A DNA stretch of 27,949 nt from CAZOHN01 sp964579325 (lineage in GTDB: Bacteria > Pseudomonadota > Alphaproteobacteria > Rhodobacterales > Rhodobacteraceae): positions 1 through 27,949 of the forward strand of contig CAZOHN010000024.1 of NCBI GenBank assembly GCA_964579325.1, read 5' to 3'. A program made the translations under genes and the position numbers. How positions within the stretch are numbered: position 1 is the first letter of the stretch; each line of letters starts with the position of its first letter. Under the pieces are notes generated by a model. The model saw nothing but the letters and a program-made list of their open reading frames with translations, did not search any database and had not been told where the DNA came from. Positions 17,801 to 24,991 of this stretch are shown in pieces.

Positions 17801-20800
17801 AGCCGAACATGCCCTCGTTGCGGATCACGCTCTCGCCCTGGACCATGATGTCGTCGCCGGACTCGGCGTCGAAGTCCTGCTCGTCGCTCCCTGCGAACAT
17901 CACGTCGTGGCCGATGATGCGGCTGTTGAAGAACAGCTCCGAATTGTCGCCCGCGATCACGTCGAAGCCGGGGCCGCCTTCGATCCAGTCGTCGCCCTCG
18001 TTGCCCATCAGGACGTCGTGGCCCTGGCCGCCCATGATGAAGTCGTCGCCCTGGCCGCCGAAGACCTCGGCCGAGTCGGCACCGAGGAAGATCACGTCCT
18101 TGCCGGCGCCGCCCATGAGGATGTCGAGGCCCCCCGAGGTGGCGATCACGTCGTCGCCGTCCTCGCCCTTGAGGAAGTCGCCCTCGTCGCCGTCGTCGAG
18201 GATGATGTCGTTGCCGCCGCCGCCGTTGACCAGGTCGACGCCGAAGCCCGACTGGATGAAGTCGTCGCCGTCGCCCCCCCAGATCGCGTCGTCGCCATCG
18301 CCGGTGATGATGGTGTCGTTGCCGCTGGTACCGCCCACGACGACATGCTCGCCACCTGTGAAGCGCAGGTAGTTGTCATCGCGGATGACCTTGCCGAAGC
18401 CAAGGCCGGCCAGGATGGGATCCTCGTCCTCCGGATCGTCCACGAGTTGCTTCGTGGGATCGACCTCAAGCACATAGTCGTAGCGCCCGAAAGCATCTGC
18501 GCCGATGTGGCGGTTGATGATGTCGTCCGAGGTGCCGCGGATGCCGTCTGGCCCGGGATCGGTGAGCGCAGTGTTGGCGTATATCATCTTGGCGAGCGAG
18601 TTCTCTTCAAGCTCGTTCAGGAAGTTCTGCCCCTGGACACGGCTGAGGTAGTAGAACCGGTCGCCGAACTGGAGCGCCTCGAGTTGCGCCTCGAATATCG
18701 CGGTGAAGGTCGAGCCGAGCATCCCGCCGAAGGGCATGATCCGCTCGGCGAGGCCGCCGACCCAGAGGTCGACCTCGTTCAGCCCGCTGTTGTCGGCGGT
18801 CCACCCGTTGCGTCCATAGAGGAAGTCGAAGCGCTCTTGGTTGGAGACGGCTCCGCCACCGAGCACCAGGTCGAAAGCCGCGTCGCGCTTTTCCTCGAGC
18901 GTGTCGGCGGCGAGGATCGTCGCGTGGGTGCCGTAGGCGGCAATCAGATTGACGATCGTCATCGGATTCTTGAGGTTGACCGCCAATTCGACCCAGTTCT
19001 CGTAGGGCTTGAGCCAGGTGGAGTTCGTTTGCGAGAAGAGCTGCTCCCGGGCCTCGTTGAAGCTCGGGATACCGGTGTCGCGGCCGCGCGCGATATTGAT
19101 CGCAGCGAGGTCGAGCGGAAGGCCGACGAGGTTGTTGCGCAACGAGTCGACGATGAACTCGTCGATCGCGTTGCCACGCTCCACGCTCATCCCGAGGACG
19201 ATCGCAGCTGCAGCATCGTCAGCGCTGAGGTCGCCATCGTTGTCGTAGGCCACCGGGTTCAGGAAGGCGGCGATCAGCCCCATGTCGTCGGTCGAGCCAT
19301 CGGCGAAGACGCGCGGCATGCTGTCGGTCAGCATCGAGTGCCCGAAGCGATACACGACGTTGGCGAACTCGGCGAAGATCGCCGGGTTGATGTCGGTGAC
19401 GCTGTTGAAGACGAAGGGCTCGATGTTGGGGTGGATCTTGCGCGCGAACTCCTCGAACACGAGGTGCTGGTACTGCATCTCGGTGGCAAAGCGTCCCGCC
19501 TGGAAAAGCCTCTCGCCGTCCCAGTTCAGCGACTGGGCGTAGGCGAGCTGGTCAAGAGCAGAGAGCGAGGCGAAACCGGCCGGCAGTCCCGCGATGTCTT
19601 CGGCCAGCCACTCGTTGATGAAGCCGAGATCGCCCGAACCGAGAATCGTCAGCTTCTGCGCGTCGATCTGCCGGTTGTGCTCGGAGTGGAAGACGTGATG
19701 CACGGCAGTCAGGCCGATGTTCTCGTTGCCGCGGCCGTCGCCGGTTATGAAGTGGCGGTCGAGCAGCTCGTTGTCGTAGCGCCCAGAATTGCCCTCGCTG
19801 TGGTTCAGGCCGAGTTCGGTATCGTCGTCGGCAAGCTTGAGCCCGGCCGCGCCGTTCGACGGGTTCGCCGCGTGCGCGATGTCGTCGAGGAAGGCGTGGC
19901 CAATCCGGACCGCGCCGGTCCCGCCGGCAGTGAAGGTGTTCACGGGGTTTCCGAGGTCACCCTCGACCACGATGTCGTCATCGGTGTTCGGGATGCCGTC
20001 CGGCCCGAGGCCGACGACGATCTGTGGCAGGCCGTTCGGGCCCCGGATGAAGGCACCATAGGGATCGGTACGCAGAAGCGGGATGTTGAGGACGTCTCCG
20101 TCGGTCAGCTCGATCCCGAGAAGATCGCGCGCCTGTGCCTTGACGTCGGCCCAGGTGGCGAGCCCTCCGCCGTGCTTGTCGAGCAGCTTGCCGGTCGCGA
20201 CCGGCTGCCCGTTGGCGTCGACCTTGTACTCACGCAGGAAGACCTGGTGCGAGGCATGCGAGGTGTAGGTCTGGTTCTGATCCACGAAGGGCGTGGTGAC
20301 GTTGTTGCCCTCATGGTTCGTATCATCGGCGGTGCCCATGATCCCGTCGGGGCCGGGGCCGGCGACCGGCGTGGCGCGCGTGACGGCCATGAAGCGCAGG
20401 TGGTTGGGCAGGTCGTCGGCCGTTCCAGCGATGCCGTCCGCACCAACGACCAGCGGATCGTCGGCCTGAAGCGGAATGTAGACCGTGCCGTTGTCGCCCT
20501 TGGTGATCAGGTCGAGGCCGTGGTCGAAGAACTGGCCGAAGAAGGTCATCCATGCGTTGAACGGCGCGGAGATGCCATCGTCGGGCGCGATGTTCGGGAT
20601 CGACGCCATGTCGATGTTGTCAATTTCGATGCGGTTGCCGCTCGTGGCGTTCAGCGACAGGCCGTCGATCAGGGCCTGGCCGCCGGAGGTGTTGACGATC
20701 TCGATCCGCAGCGTCTGGCCGACGAAGCCGCCGAGGTCCGCCTCGTTGATCGAGAGCTGAACGTCCGCCCAGTCGCCGTTCGCCGGCGTGGGCAGGCTGG

Positions 20801-21731
20801 TCTGGGCGAGAATCTGCGTCGAGTTGTCGGCCGCCACCGCAACGAGGCGCGCAACGCCGTTCGCCGGGGCCTGGTCGGTCCGGTCGCCGACGCGGAATTC
20901 CAGCGTATAGGTCGAGTTGGCGCCGATCGCGCCGACGTCCTGCGAGAGCGTTCCGCCCGCAGTCATCCAGGCGACGTTATTGCCTTCGACACCACCTCCG
21001 TCGATCACTGAGGCGGCCGGGGAGAAGAGACCTCCAGTGCCGGTGAGCGACCAGCCATCGGGGGCACCGATCGTGTAGTTGCCCAAGGCATTGGAAATCA
21101 CCCCGGGCTCGCCGTCCGCAAGCGATTGCGCCTCGAAGCCCGAGTTGGCGACGGCGAGCTGCACCGCTCCCTCACCGGGCCTGACCGGGATCGCGTCGTC
21201 GCCGTAGCGAGCGTGGAAGGCCGCAACAGCGGCCTCGTTGGCGAACCAGACCTCCACGGCGGCCGGGTTTCGCACCGACTGGTCATTGACGAGGTTGGAG
21301 ATGATACGAGGATCGGCATCGGCCACGTTACCCGTGTGGCCTCCGTTGGTCATCGGGTCGGTTGGCGAGCCGATGACGCCGTAGTCGGTGTTCGTCACGA
21401 GCGGGCCGCCCGGCGGGCCGAGGGGCATCTCGTCGCCGTCTTGGTCATCGCGCCAGTTCGGATCGAGGAGCCGCGGCATCGGCTGGTCACCGGCGCCCCA
21501 GGCTTCCCGCCCGGGGACCACATTGTTGTCCTGGCCGTCAACCGTGCGCAGGCCATAGGGGACCTTTGGGTCCGATATCGCCGGAACAGCGCCAGGCGTC
21601 GCGGCGGGAACGACGTCTCCGTCGGCGTCGACCCAGATATCGGTCAGAGGAGTTCCGGCCGCATGGGCCTCGCTGATCTTGATCTGACGAAGAATGAAAT
21701 CGAGATCGGCTACATTGAGTTTCACGGCCAT
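14814..21731 (-). CDS. Giant secreted RTX animal-type haem peroxidase
   Basis: The product is about 2305 aa and probably extracellular. An N-terminal region of about 190 residues precedes a beta-sandwich (about 195-365) and then an animal haem peroxidase domain (about 385-1090). Residues matching myeloperoxidase, numbered from the chosen ATG, are: haem-ester Asp and distal His in FGQFFDHGLD (Asp403, His404), distal Arg and ester Glu in GDGRGNEN (Arg667, Glu670), the EHNR motif, NWDGERLFQ, and proximal His in YRFGHSML (His798). Then come RTX blocks, an Ig-like domain (about 1585-1695), more RTX repeats, a Pro/Ser/Thr/Ala-rich linker (about 1995-2045), a last RTX block and a C-terminal secretion region ending in DDFML. 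There is no Sec signal, as expected for type I export. The family oxidises small substrates with H2O2, and relatives are linked to Mn(II) oxidation. The substrate here is unproven. A GTG at 21746 is less likely than the ATG at 21731, which has GGAGGG upstream. Confidence 0.93.
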   Translation of the reverse strand: MAVKLNVADLDFILRQIKISEAHAAGTPLTDIWVDADGDVVPAATPGAVPAISDPKVPYGLRTVDGQDNNVVPGREAWGAGDQPMPRLLDPNWRDDQDGDEMPLGPPGGPLVTNTDYGVIGSPTDPMTNGGHTGNVADADPRIISNLVNDQSVRNPAAVEVWFANEAAVAAFHARYGDDAIPVRPGEGAVQLAVANSGFEAQSLADGEPGVISNALGNYTIGAPDGWSLTGTGGLFSPAASVIDGGGVEGNNVAWMTAGGTLSQDVGAIGANSTYTLEFRVGDRTDQAPANGVARLVAVAADNSTQILAQTSLPTPANGDWADVQLSINEADLGGFVGQTLRIEIVNTSGGQALIDGLSLNATSGNRIEIDNIDMASIPNIAPDDGISAPFNAWMTFFGQFFDHGLDLITKGDNGTVYIPLQADDPLVVGADGIAGTADDLPNHLRFMAVTRATPVAGPGPDGIMGTADDTNHEGNNVTTPFVDQNQTYTSHASHQVFLREYKVDANGQPVATGKLLDKHGGGLATWADVKAQARDLLGIELTDGDVLNIPLLRTDPYGAFIRGPNGLPQIVVGLGPDGIPNTDDDIVVEGDLGNPVNTFTAGGTGAVRIGHAFLDDIAHAANPSNGAAGLKLADDDTELGLNHSEGNSGRYDNELLDRHFITGDGRGNENIGLTAVHHVFHSEHNRQIDAQKLTILGSGDLGFINEWLAEDIAGLPAGFASLSALDQLAYAQSLNWDGERLFQAGRFATEMQYQHLVFEEFARKIHPNIEPFVFNSVTDINPAIFAEFANVVYRFGHSMLTDSMPRVFADGSTDDMGLIAAFLNPVAYDNDGDLSADDAAAAIVLGMSVERGNAIDEFIVDSLRNNLVGLPLDLAAINIARGRDTGIPSFNEAREQLFSQTNSTWLKPYENWVELAVNLKNPMTIVNLIAAYGTHATILAADTLEEKRDAAFDLVLGGGAVSNQERFDFLYGRNGWTADNSGLNEVDLWVGGLAERIMPFGGMLGSTFTAIFEAQLEALQFGDRFYYLSRVQGQNFLNELEENSLAKMIYANTALTDPGPDGIRGTSDDIINRHIGADAFGRYDYVLEVDPTKQLVDDPEDEDPILAGLGFGKVIRDDNYLRFTGGEHVVVGGTSGNDTIITGDGDDAIWGGDGDDFIQSGFGVDLVNGGGGNDIILDDGDEGDFLKGEDGDDVIATSGGLDILMGGAGKDVIFLGADSAEVFGGQGDDFIMGGQGHDVLMGNEGDDWIEGGPGFDVIAGDNSELFFNSRIIGHDVMFAGSDEQDFDAESGDDIMVQGESVIRNEGMFGFDWAIFKGVQRDAYADLRIKIFTTEEQDILRNRFDKVEALSGWERNDVLLGDDRVAPGNLLPGAGANEGVFFNDGLDQAGIDRIAGLSEIVAIPDGQTFWEQGNILLGGGGSDLIAGNGGDDIIDGDRWLNVRIRITSSATDDNTAANEIATVDTLKHIFTAADAAHSSWIGKSMFELLVSRTIVPGQMHIVREILDGGQEGDIDIATFWDVQANYTITNNDDGSITVEHTGFDRGNVPAGANLVSDGRDTLRNIEVLRFADGDVNIVQQAATGMPVISDTTPTEGQTLSVDLSSIADANGIVGPIALQWQSSGDGVTWTDIPGATGTSLTPQDLPGPTAGAQAGLMLRAQASFTDGLGATEVLVSDATAPVGQNWQANPANPNFIGTGGDDIARGNGGANNLAGGDGDDELIGLGGADIIDGGAGNDFIDGGAGNDQLSGGDGDDVILGMGGNDILSGGLGDDLLSGGAGADDLDGGDGNDTLEGGLGIDVISGGAGDDTVLLNFAAGAGGRDRINGGTGEDTLVITGDASAEIFRIYTRDAAVLAGMTGIAATTEIVITRNGTNNASIVAELQDIQEIVVNTLDVTADNGNGVLDGGENSGDTIQIIGDFSTTSLSYNTITINGSVADDTVDISGLDSAHRIVFRGEGGNDTVVGDLRPQDVVDLPGGNPAEAAEGAGGATTVSGETPTTVPDAPAEESASAPSTPPASGGGSGTPAQPATVGETAGSTAGETRFGSAEADNIVAGAGRDMVFAGDGNDVVLAGAGNDMVFGDAGNDRLFGEEGDDFIEGGAGNDFVVGGAGNDTFLATVGDGDDVYFGDEVSGGTGIDTLDMSGIRADITVDLGSGNDGRGYAQSAETGNDVLWSIEKFIGGSGNDVITAGRAQNVLDGGGGNDTYRFLSAGDADGDTIVGFQPGDRIDLSQIDANGAAAGHGSFSLVSDAFTGVGQLLVSHETREDGDYTVIQGNISGDETPEFTVSIRGQRNLTEDDFML
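15180..15590 (-). repeat. C-terminal RTX block of the peroxidase (coding)
   Basis: Coding 27-nt units specify GGAGNDxUx-type nonapeptides just ahead of the C-terminal secretion region, which is the usual place for RTX repeats in type I substrates. Confidence 0.8.
16290..16650 (-). repeat. Middle RTX block of the peroxidase (coding)
   Basis: Roughly a dozen tandem nonapeptide units (for example GGAGNDFID, GGDGDDVIL, GGLGDDLLS) lie between the Ig-like domain and a beta-rich spacer. They are expected to form Ca2+-bound beta-rolls. Confidence 0.8.
17950..18345 (-). repeat. First RTX block of the peroxidase (coding)
   Basis: This block begins directly after the peroxidase domain (GGTSGNDTI onward). 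It is more degenerate than the later blocks, with irregular unit lengths. Confidence 0.75.
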
Positions 21732-21738
21732 GACAAAT

Positions 21739-21744
21739 CCCTCC
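21739..21744 (-). promoter_or_regulatory. Shine-Dalgarno site deciding the peroxidase start
   Basis: On the minus strand, GGAGGG sits 7 nt before the ATG at 21731, an ideal spacing. The upstream in-frame GTG at 21746 overlaps this region and has no such site. Confidence 0.75.
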
Positions 21745-21803
21745 ACCCCTCTCGCCGCGACATGCCGCGAGAGAAAAAACGTTTGAATTCAGGGCCTGAT
21801 CGA

Positions 21804-21839
21804 CCGCCGACTGCCAGACAATCGCTGGCAGACCGGCGG
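21804..21839 (-). promoter_or_regulatory. Long imperfect hairpin in the peroxidase leader
   Basis: The perfect inverted repeat CTGCCAG-n7-CTGGCAG (21811-21831) is extended, across a small asymmetric bulge, by CCGCCG/CGGCGG. It lies about 73-108 nt upstream of the peroxidase ATG. It could be a 5'-UTR structure or a protein-binding dyad. It matches no riboswitch class I know. Confidence 0.5.
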
Positions 21840-21904
21840 CCGGGTTGAAGCCCCCCCAGCAAGAGGAAGCGTCTCACGGGGCAGAGGGTCGCGGTAGTGC
21901 CGAA

Positions 21905-21957
21905 GGTCCTTGGTCCGGCTCCGACCAATGGCAGGACAGGTCCGGGACCAAGGTCCC
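21905..21957. promoter_or_regulatory. Clustered GGACC/GGTCC half-sites, candidate operator
   Basis: Five half-sites lie in 53 bp: GGTCC at 21905, 21912 and 21939, GGACC at 21945 and GGTCC at 21952. They include the perfect dyad GGGACC-AA-GGTCCC (21944-21957). A 9-bp inverted repeat, CCTTGGTCC/GGACCAAGG, spans 21908-21953. A further GGACC is at 22067. The cluster sits between the divergent peroxidase and sensor kinase genes, where an operator for the neighbouring LuxR-type regulator would be expected. The binding protein is inferred, not shown. Confidence 0.5.
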
Positions 21958-22128
21958 AAGAAAACTCAGACCTTTGTCCAATCCGTGCGCATGGACGCAG
22001 CGGCAGCGTTTCGGTTAATGTTCTGTGAAGGAAAGAAATTGCGCGGCGTCGGTGATTGAGAAACCAGGACCCAAGTCAGCCCGGGACGAGGTCAACCGCG
22101 AATTGCGCACACATATTTCAATGCGAGA
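21958..22128. other. Rest of the divergent promoter region
   Basis: This part of the 397-bp gap between peroxidase and sensor kinase must hold the kinase promoter and possibly the upstream part of the peroxidase promoter. It is less GC-rich than the flanking genes. I saw no hexamer pair good enough to name. Confidence 0.35.
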
Positions 22129-23538
22129 ATGGAAACGGTGGCAGACCCGGTGACTCTCCCCGATTCAGGACCGCCGACTCAGGTGGAAATTTCGCCCGAA
22201 AGGGTCGCCCGAATGCCGCCGGGTGCGCTTGCCGTCGTGATCTCGGCGGTCGTGTTCACGGTGATGGTCGGACTGGGCATCTTCATCGTCGCGAAGTACC
22301 GCGCGGTTCAACTGCACTCGCTGGGCCAACTCGGGGCAGTCTATGTCGACAAGCTGCTTGCGCCCTATGCGCTGGCGCAGTTGGAGAACGACCCCAGCGC
22401 GGAAGCCCTGCGCAGCGCGATCTCGAGCGTCATCGGTGAGGGCCTGCCGGAAAGTTCCACCGTCGCCCTTCGGATCTGGTCACCTGACCAACGACTGATC
22501 TATTCCAGCATCCGCGGCGACAGCGCCACGTCGCACGACCCTTCCGACCTCCTCATCGCGCTCGGAGGTCGGTCGGTCACGCACCTGGAGACCTCCGGTC
22601 CCGAAAACTCCGTGTCGCCGATCGCATTCCCGTTTTTCGAGAACTATGTGCCGATCCACGACCCGCGGTCGGGAAAGCTGATCGCGGTTGGCGAGATCTA
22701 TCAGGATGCGGCTGCGATCCTGGAGGATCGCAACCTCGTCGAGTATACGGTCTGGGCGGCGATGGGCCTCGCAACGGTCGGGCTTCTGGCGATGCTCTCT
22801 CTCAGTATTCGCCAGAGCCAGCAGCTCTCTGGCCGGCTGGCATCTATGCGACAACTGGCCGTGCAGAACGCCCAGCTGCGACAGGAGGCCGATGCCGCCC
22901 GGCTCGATGCGGCACAGGCCAACGAGGAGGTACTAAACCTGGTCGGAGCCGAACTGCACGATGGCCCGGTGCAGATCCTCGGCCTCATGTCACTGATGTC
23001 CGGAAGCGGGACTTCCTCCGTGACGGCGCTCCCCGACGGAACCTCGTTCTCCAGTCTCACCCAGGATGCGCTTGCGCAGCTGCGTGTGATCTCGTCGGGA
23101 CTGATCCTTCCGGAGGTGGAGGACCTCGATACCCACGCAATCATCGATCTGGCGATCTCCCGTCATCGCGATCTGACGGGACAGGACGTCGAACCGGATA
23201 TCGGGTCGCTTCCGACCGACCTCGACAGGCCGCGCAAGGTCTGCCTCTTCCGGGTCATCCAGGAGGGACTGACCAACGCCGGGAGACACGGCAACCACAT
23301 GGAGCCGCAGCTGGCCGTTCGCGAGGAAGGAAATGCCCTGCTGATCATCCTGAGGAACCACGACGGGCGCACGTCCAAGGACGATGCCGGCAAAGGGCTC
23401 GGCCTTCAGGGAATGCGGCGGCGCCTCGCCGCTTTCGGTGGAACCTGCCACTTCGAACACGACGGTAGCGAGGCCGTGCTCACGGCGGTGATGCCGCTGC
23501 CCGACGTCCGCGGCCCGGGAAAGCGGACCGTCAGTTGA
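22129..23538 (+). CDS. NarL-type sensor histidine kinase
   Basis: The 469-aa inner-membrane kinase has transmembrane helices at about 34-56 and 207-227 and a periplasmic sensor of about 150 residues between them. A signalling coiled coil follows, then a HisKA_3-type phosphoacceptor helix with His277 (LVGAELHDGPVQ). The ATPase domain has Asn383 in the N-box (VIQEGLTNAGRHG) and KGLGLQGMRRRL as the G2 motif. HisKA_3 kinases partner LuxR/NarL-type regulators, and one lies directly opposite, overlapping this gene's 3' end by 8 bp. The gene is divergent from the peroxidase gene. The ATG at 22129 has only a weak GAGA upstream. An ATG at 22213 with AAAGGG before it would shorten the N-terminus but keep both helices. 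Confidence 0.92.
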   Translation: METVADPVTLPDSGPPTQVEISPERVARMPPGALAVVISAVVFTVMVGLGIFIVAKYRAVQLHSLGQLGAVYVDKLLAPYALAQLENDPSAEALRSAISSVIGEGLPESSTVALRIWSPDQRLIYSSIRGDSATSHDPSDLLIALGGRSVTHLETSGPENSVSPIAFPFFENYVPIHDPRSGKLIAVGEIYQDAAAILEDRNLVEYTVWAAMGLATVGLLAMLSLSIRQSQQLSGRLASMRQLAVQNAQLRQEADAARLDAAQANEEVLNLVGAELHDGPVQILGLMSLMSGSGTSSVTALPDGTSFSSLTQDALAQLRVISSGLILPEVEDLDTHAIIDLAISRHRDLTGQDVEPDIGSLPTDLDRPRKVCLFRVIQEGLTNAGRHGNHMEPQLAVREEGNALLIILRNHDGRTSKDDAGKGLGLQGMRRRLAAFGGTCHFEHDGSEAVLTAVMPLPDVRGPGKRTVS

Positions 23539-24199
23539 ATGCCTGAGGCTGCTGCAAAGCGCCTGAACTCGCCAGTTCCTGAGCGGCGAGCACGACCTCT
23601 ACCCGGTTCCGGACGTTCAGTTTCTGGATCAGGACGGTCATGTAGTGCTTTACCGTCTTGTCGCTGATCGACAGTGCCTCGGCGATCTCCTTGTTCGTGC
23701 TGCCCCGGAGAAGTAGCCGCAGAACTTCCTCCTCGCGCTTGCTGAACATGATCCTCGGATGAGCGCGGCGCTGCGGGGCTTGCCGCAGGCTGCTGACGAC
23801 CTTGGCCGCAAAGCTTGGCGTGATATATGTCTCGCCATCCCGGACCTGCCGGATCGACTCGGTCAGTTCCTGAAGCGAACTTCCCTTCAGAACGTAGCCC
23901 AGCGCCCCGGCCTCGAGCGTGGCGATCGCTGTCTCGATGCTGTTCGAAGCCGTGAACGCGACGATCCTTGTCTTTCCGGGTCCACTCGTGACCTTCGAGA
24001 TCGCCTCGAGTATCCGGCCGGGCATGTTGAGGTCGACCACCATCACGCTCGGCCGGAACGCCTGTGCGATCTCGACGACGTCGTCGGCACACTCGCCGAC
24101 GGCAACCACGCTGAACTCCTCGGACGAGGAAAAGAGCTGGCACATGCCGGAAAGCAGGACCGGATGATCGTCCACGAACGCGACTAACGTCGGTTGCAT
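23531..24199 (-). CDS. LuxR/NarL-family response regulator
   Basis: The 222-aa regulator has a receiver domain with Asp10/Asp11, phosphoacceptor Asp56 (VMVVDLNMPG), Thr83 and Lys105 (YVLKGS). After a short linker comes a LuxR-type helix-turn-helix (about 152-208; FSKREEEVLRLL, GSTNKEIAEALSISDKTVKHY). It is the natural partner of the HisKA_3 kinase on the opposite strand. The two genes converge and share 8 bp at their ends, so they are not in one transcript. The ATG at 24199 has GGAG upstream. The peroxidase locus next to the kinase is the most likely target, which is an inference from position. Confidence 0.93.
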   Translation of the reverse strand: MQPTLVAFVDDHPVLLSGMCQLFSSSEEFSVVAVGECADDVVEIAQAFRPSVMVVDLNMPGRILEAISKVTSGPGKTRIVAFTASNSIETAIATLEAGALGYVLKGSSLQELTESIRQVRDGETYITPSFAAKVVSSLRQAPQRRAHPRIMFSKREEEVLRLLLRGSTNKEIAEALSISDKTVKHYMTVLIQKLNVRNRVEVVLAAQELASSGALQQPQAFN

Positions 24200-24991
24200 T
24201 GTAGCTCCGTTTTTCAGGTGCCCGAGATGCCGATGAGATCAGCAGAAAGGAATGAATCAAGACGTGGAACACACGCTAACAGGGCGAAGTTGGCGATTCA
24301 ATGCCGACAGCAGAAATAATGTGTTGACTTGTTTGGCAGCCTGCCTATCCGGCCGATTTCCCGGTCTGGCGGGTTGGCGGAACATCCTCGGCTGGCGCTG
24401 CGAAAGTCTGGCCGGATCGTTCTCGTGATGGAACTGGCAAGGCACTGAAGAACTTCATGATACTCGGTTGCAGTACCGCGAGTGTGGTTCGGCCGCCACG
24501 CTCGCCAGCGCCGCAACTTCCAAGCCTACGAGAACAGTTTCCCGATCGGTCTCAAGCGAGAAACGTCATGGACGAATTGCAGACATCGTCATTGGGTCGG
24601 GCGAATGTTCTGCGTACCTTGTCGAAATGGACAAGAAGCCGCTAATCCATGAAGTGTATTGCGTTTCCACGGCACAACTCAAAATTGCAGCGCGAATGGA
24701 TGATTCCCCGTTCCCGGAATACTTCCATTCGCAGGTAGCTGGCCGTCGCCTCGGTTCGTGGCAGGCGTGCACGCCGGGCGGGTGTCTTCACCCAGCAAAC
24801 CGGGGTTCCGGCCGACTGGACTGCGGCCTCAACCCGGCACTGAACCGTCGGCGGCCTTGGGTGCCTTCCCGCCGATCAGGGGCTTTCTGTGCCGGAATTG
24901 GAGAAATGACTTTACCGAATCCGGACTCCGCGCAACCCTTGGTAGATAACTCGCCGACTTAGGAACAGGGTCGACCAAGGGAGGAAGCGCG
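24200..24991. other. 792-bp gap without a supportable gene
   Basis: The gap separates the response regulator (minus strand) from the oxidoreductase operon (plus strand) and must contain both promoters. The longest open frame (24468-24962, plus, TTG start) has no family motif, no clear ribosome site and irregular composition. I see no tRNA, terminator or repeat. The segment near 24300-24350 is locally AT-richer. It includes TTGACT at about 24323 followed 16 nt later by TATCCG, a weak promoter-like pair. It could hide a small RNA or a decayed gene. Confidence 0.4.

Noticed and set aside
17907..21011. Plus-strand open frame of 1034 codons opposite the peroxidase
   Set aside because: It is antisense to a gene with clear domains. 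Long reverse frames are expected opposite GC-rich, Gly/Asp-repeat coding DNA. It has no family motif.
24468..24962. Possible 164-codon gene in the gap before the oxidoreductase operon
   Set aside because: It has a TTG start without a clear ribosome site, no recognisable motif and irregular composition.
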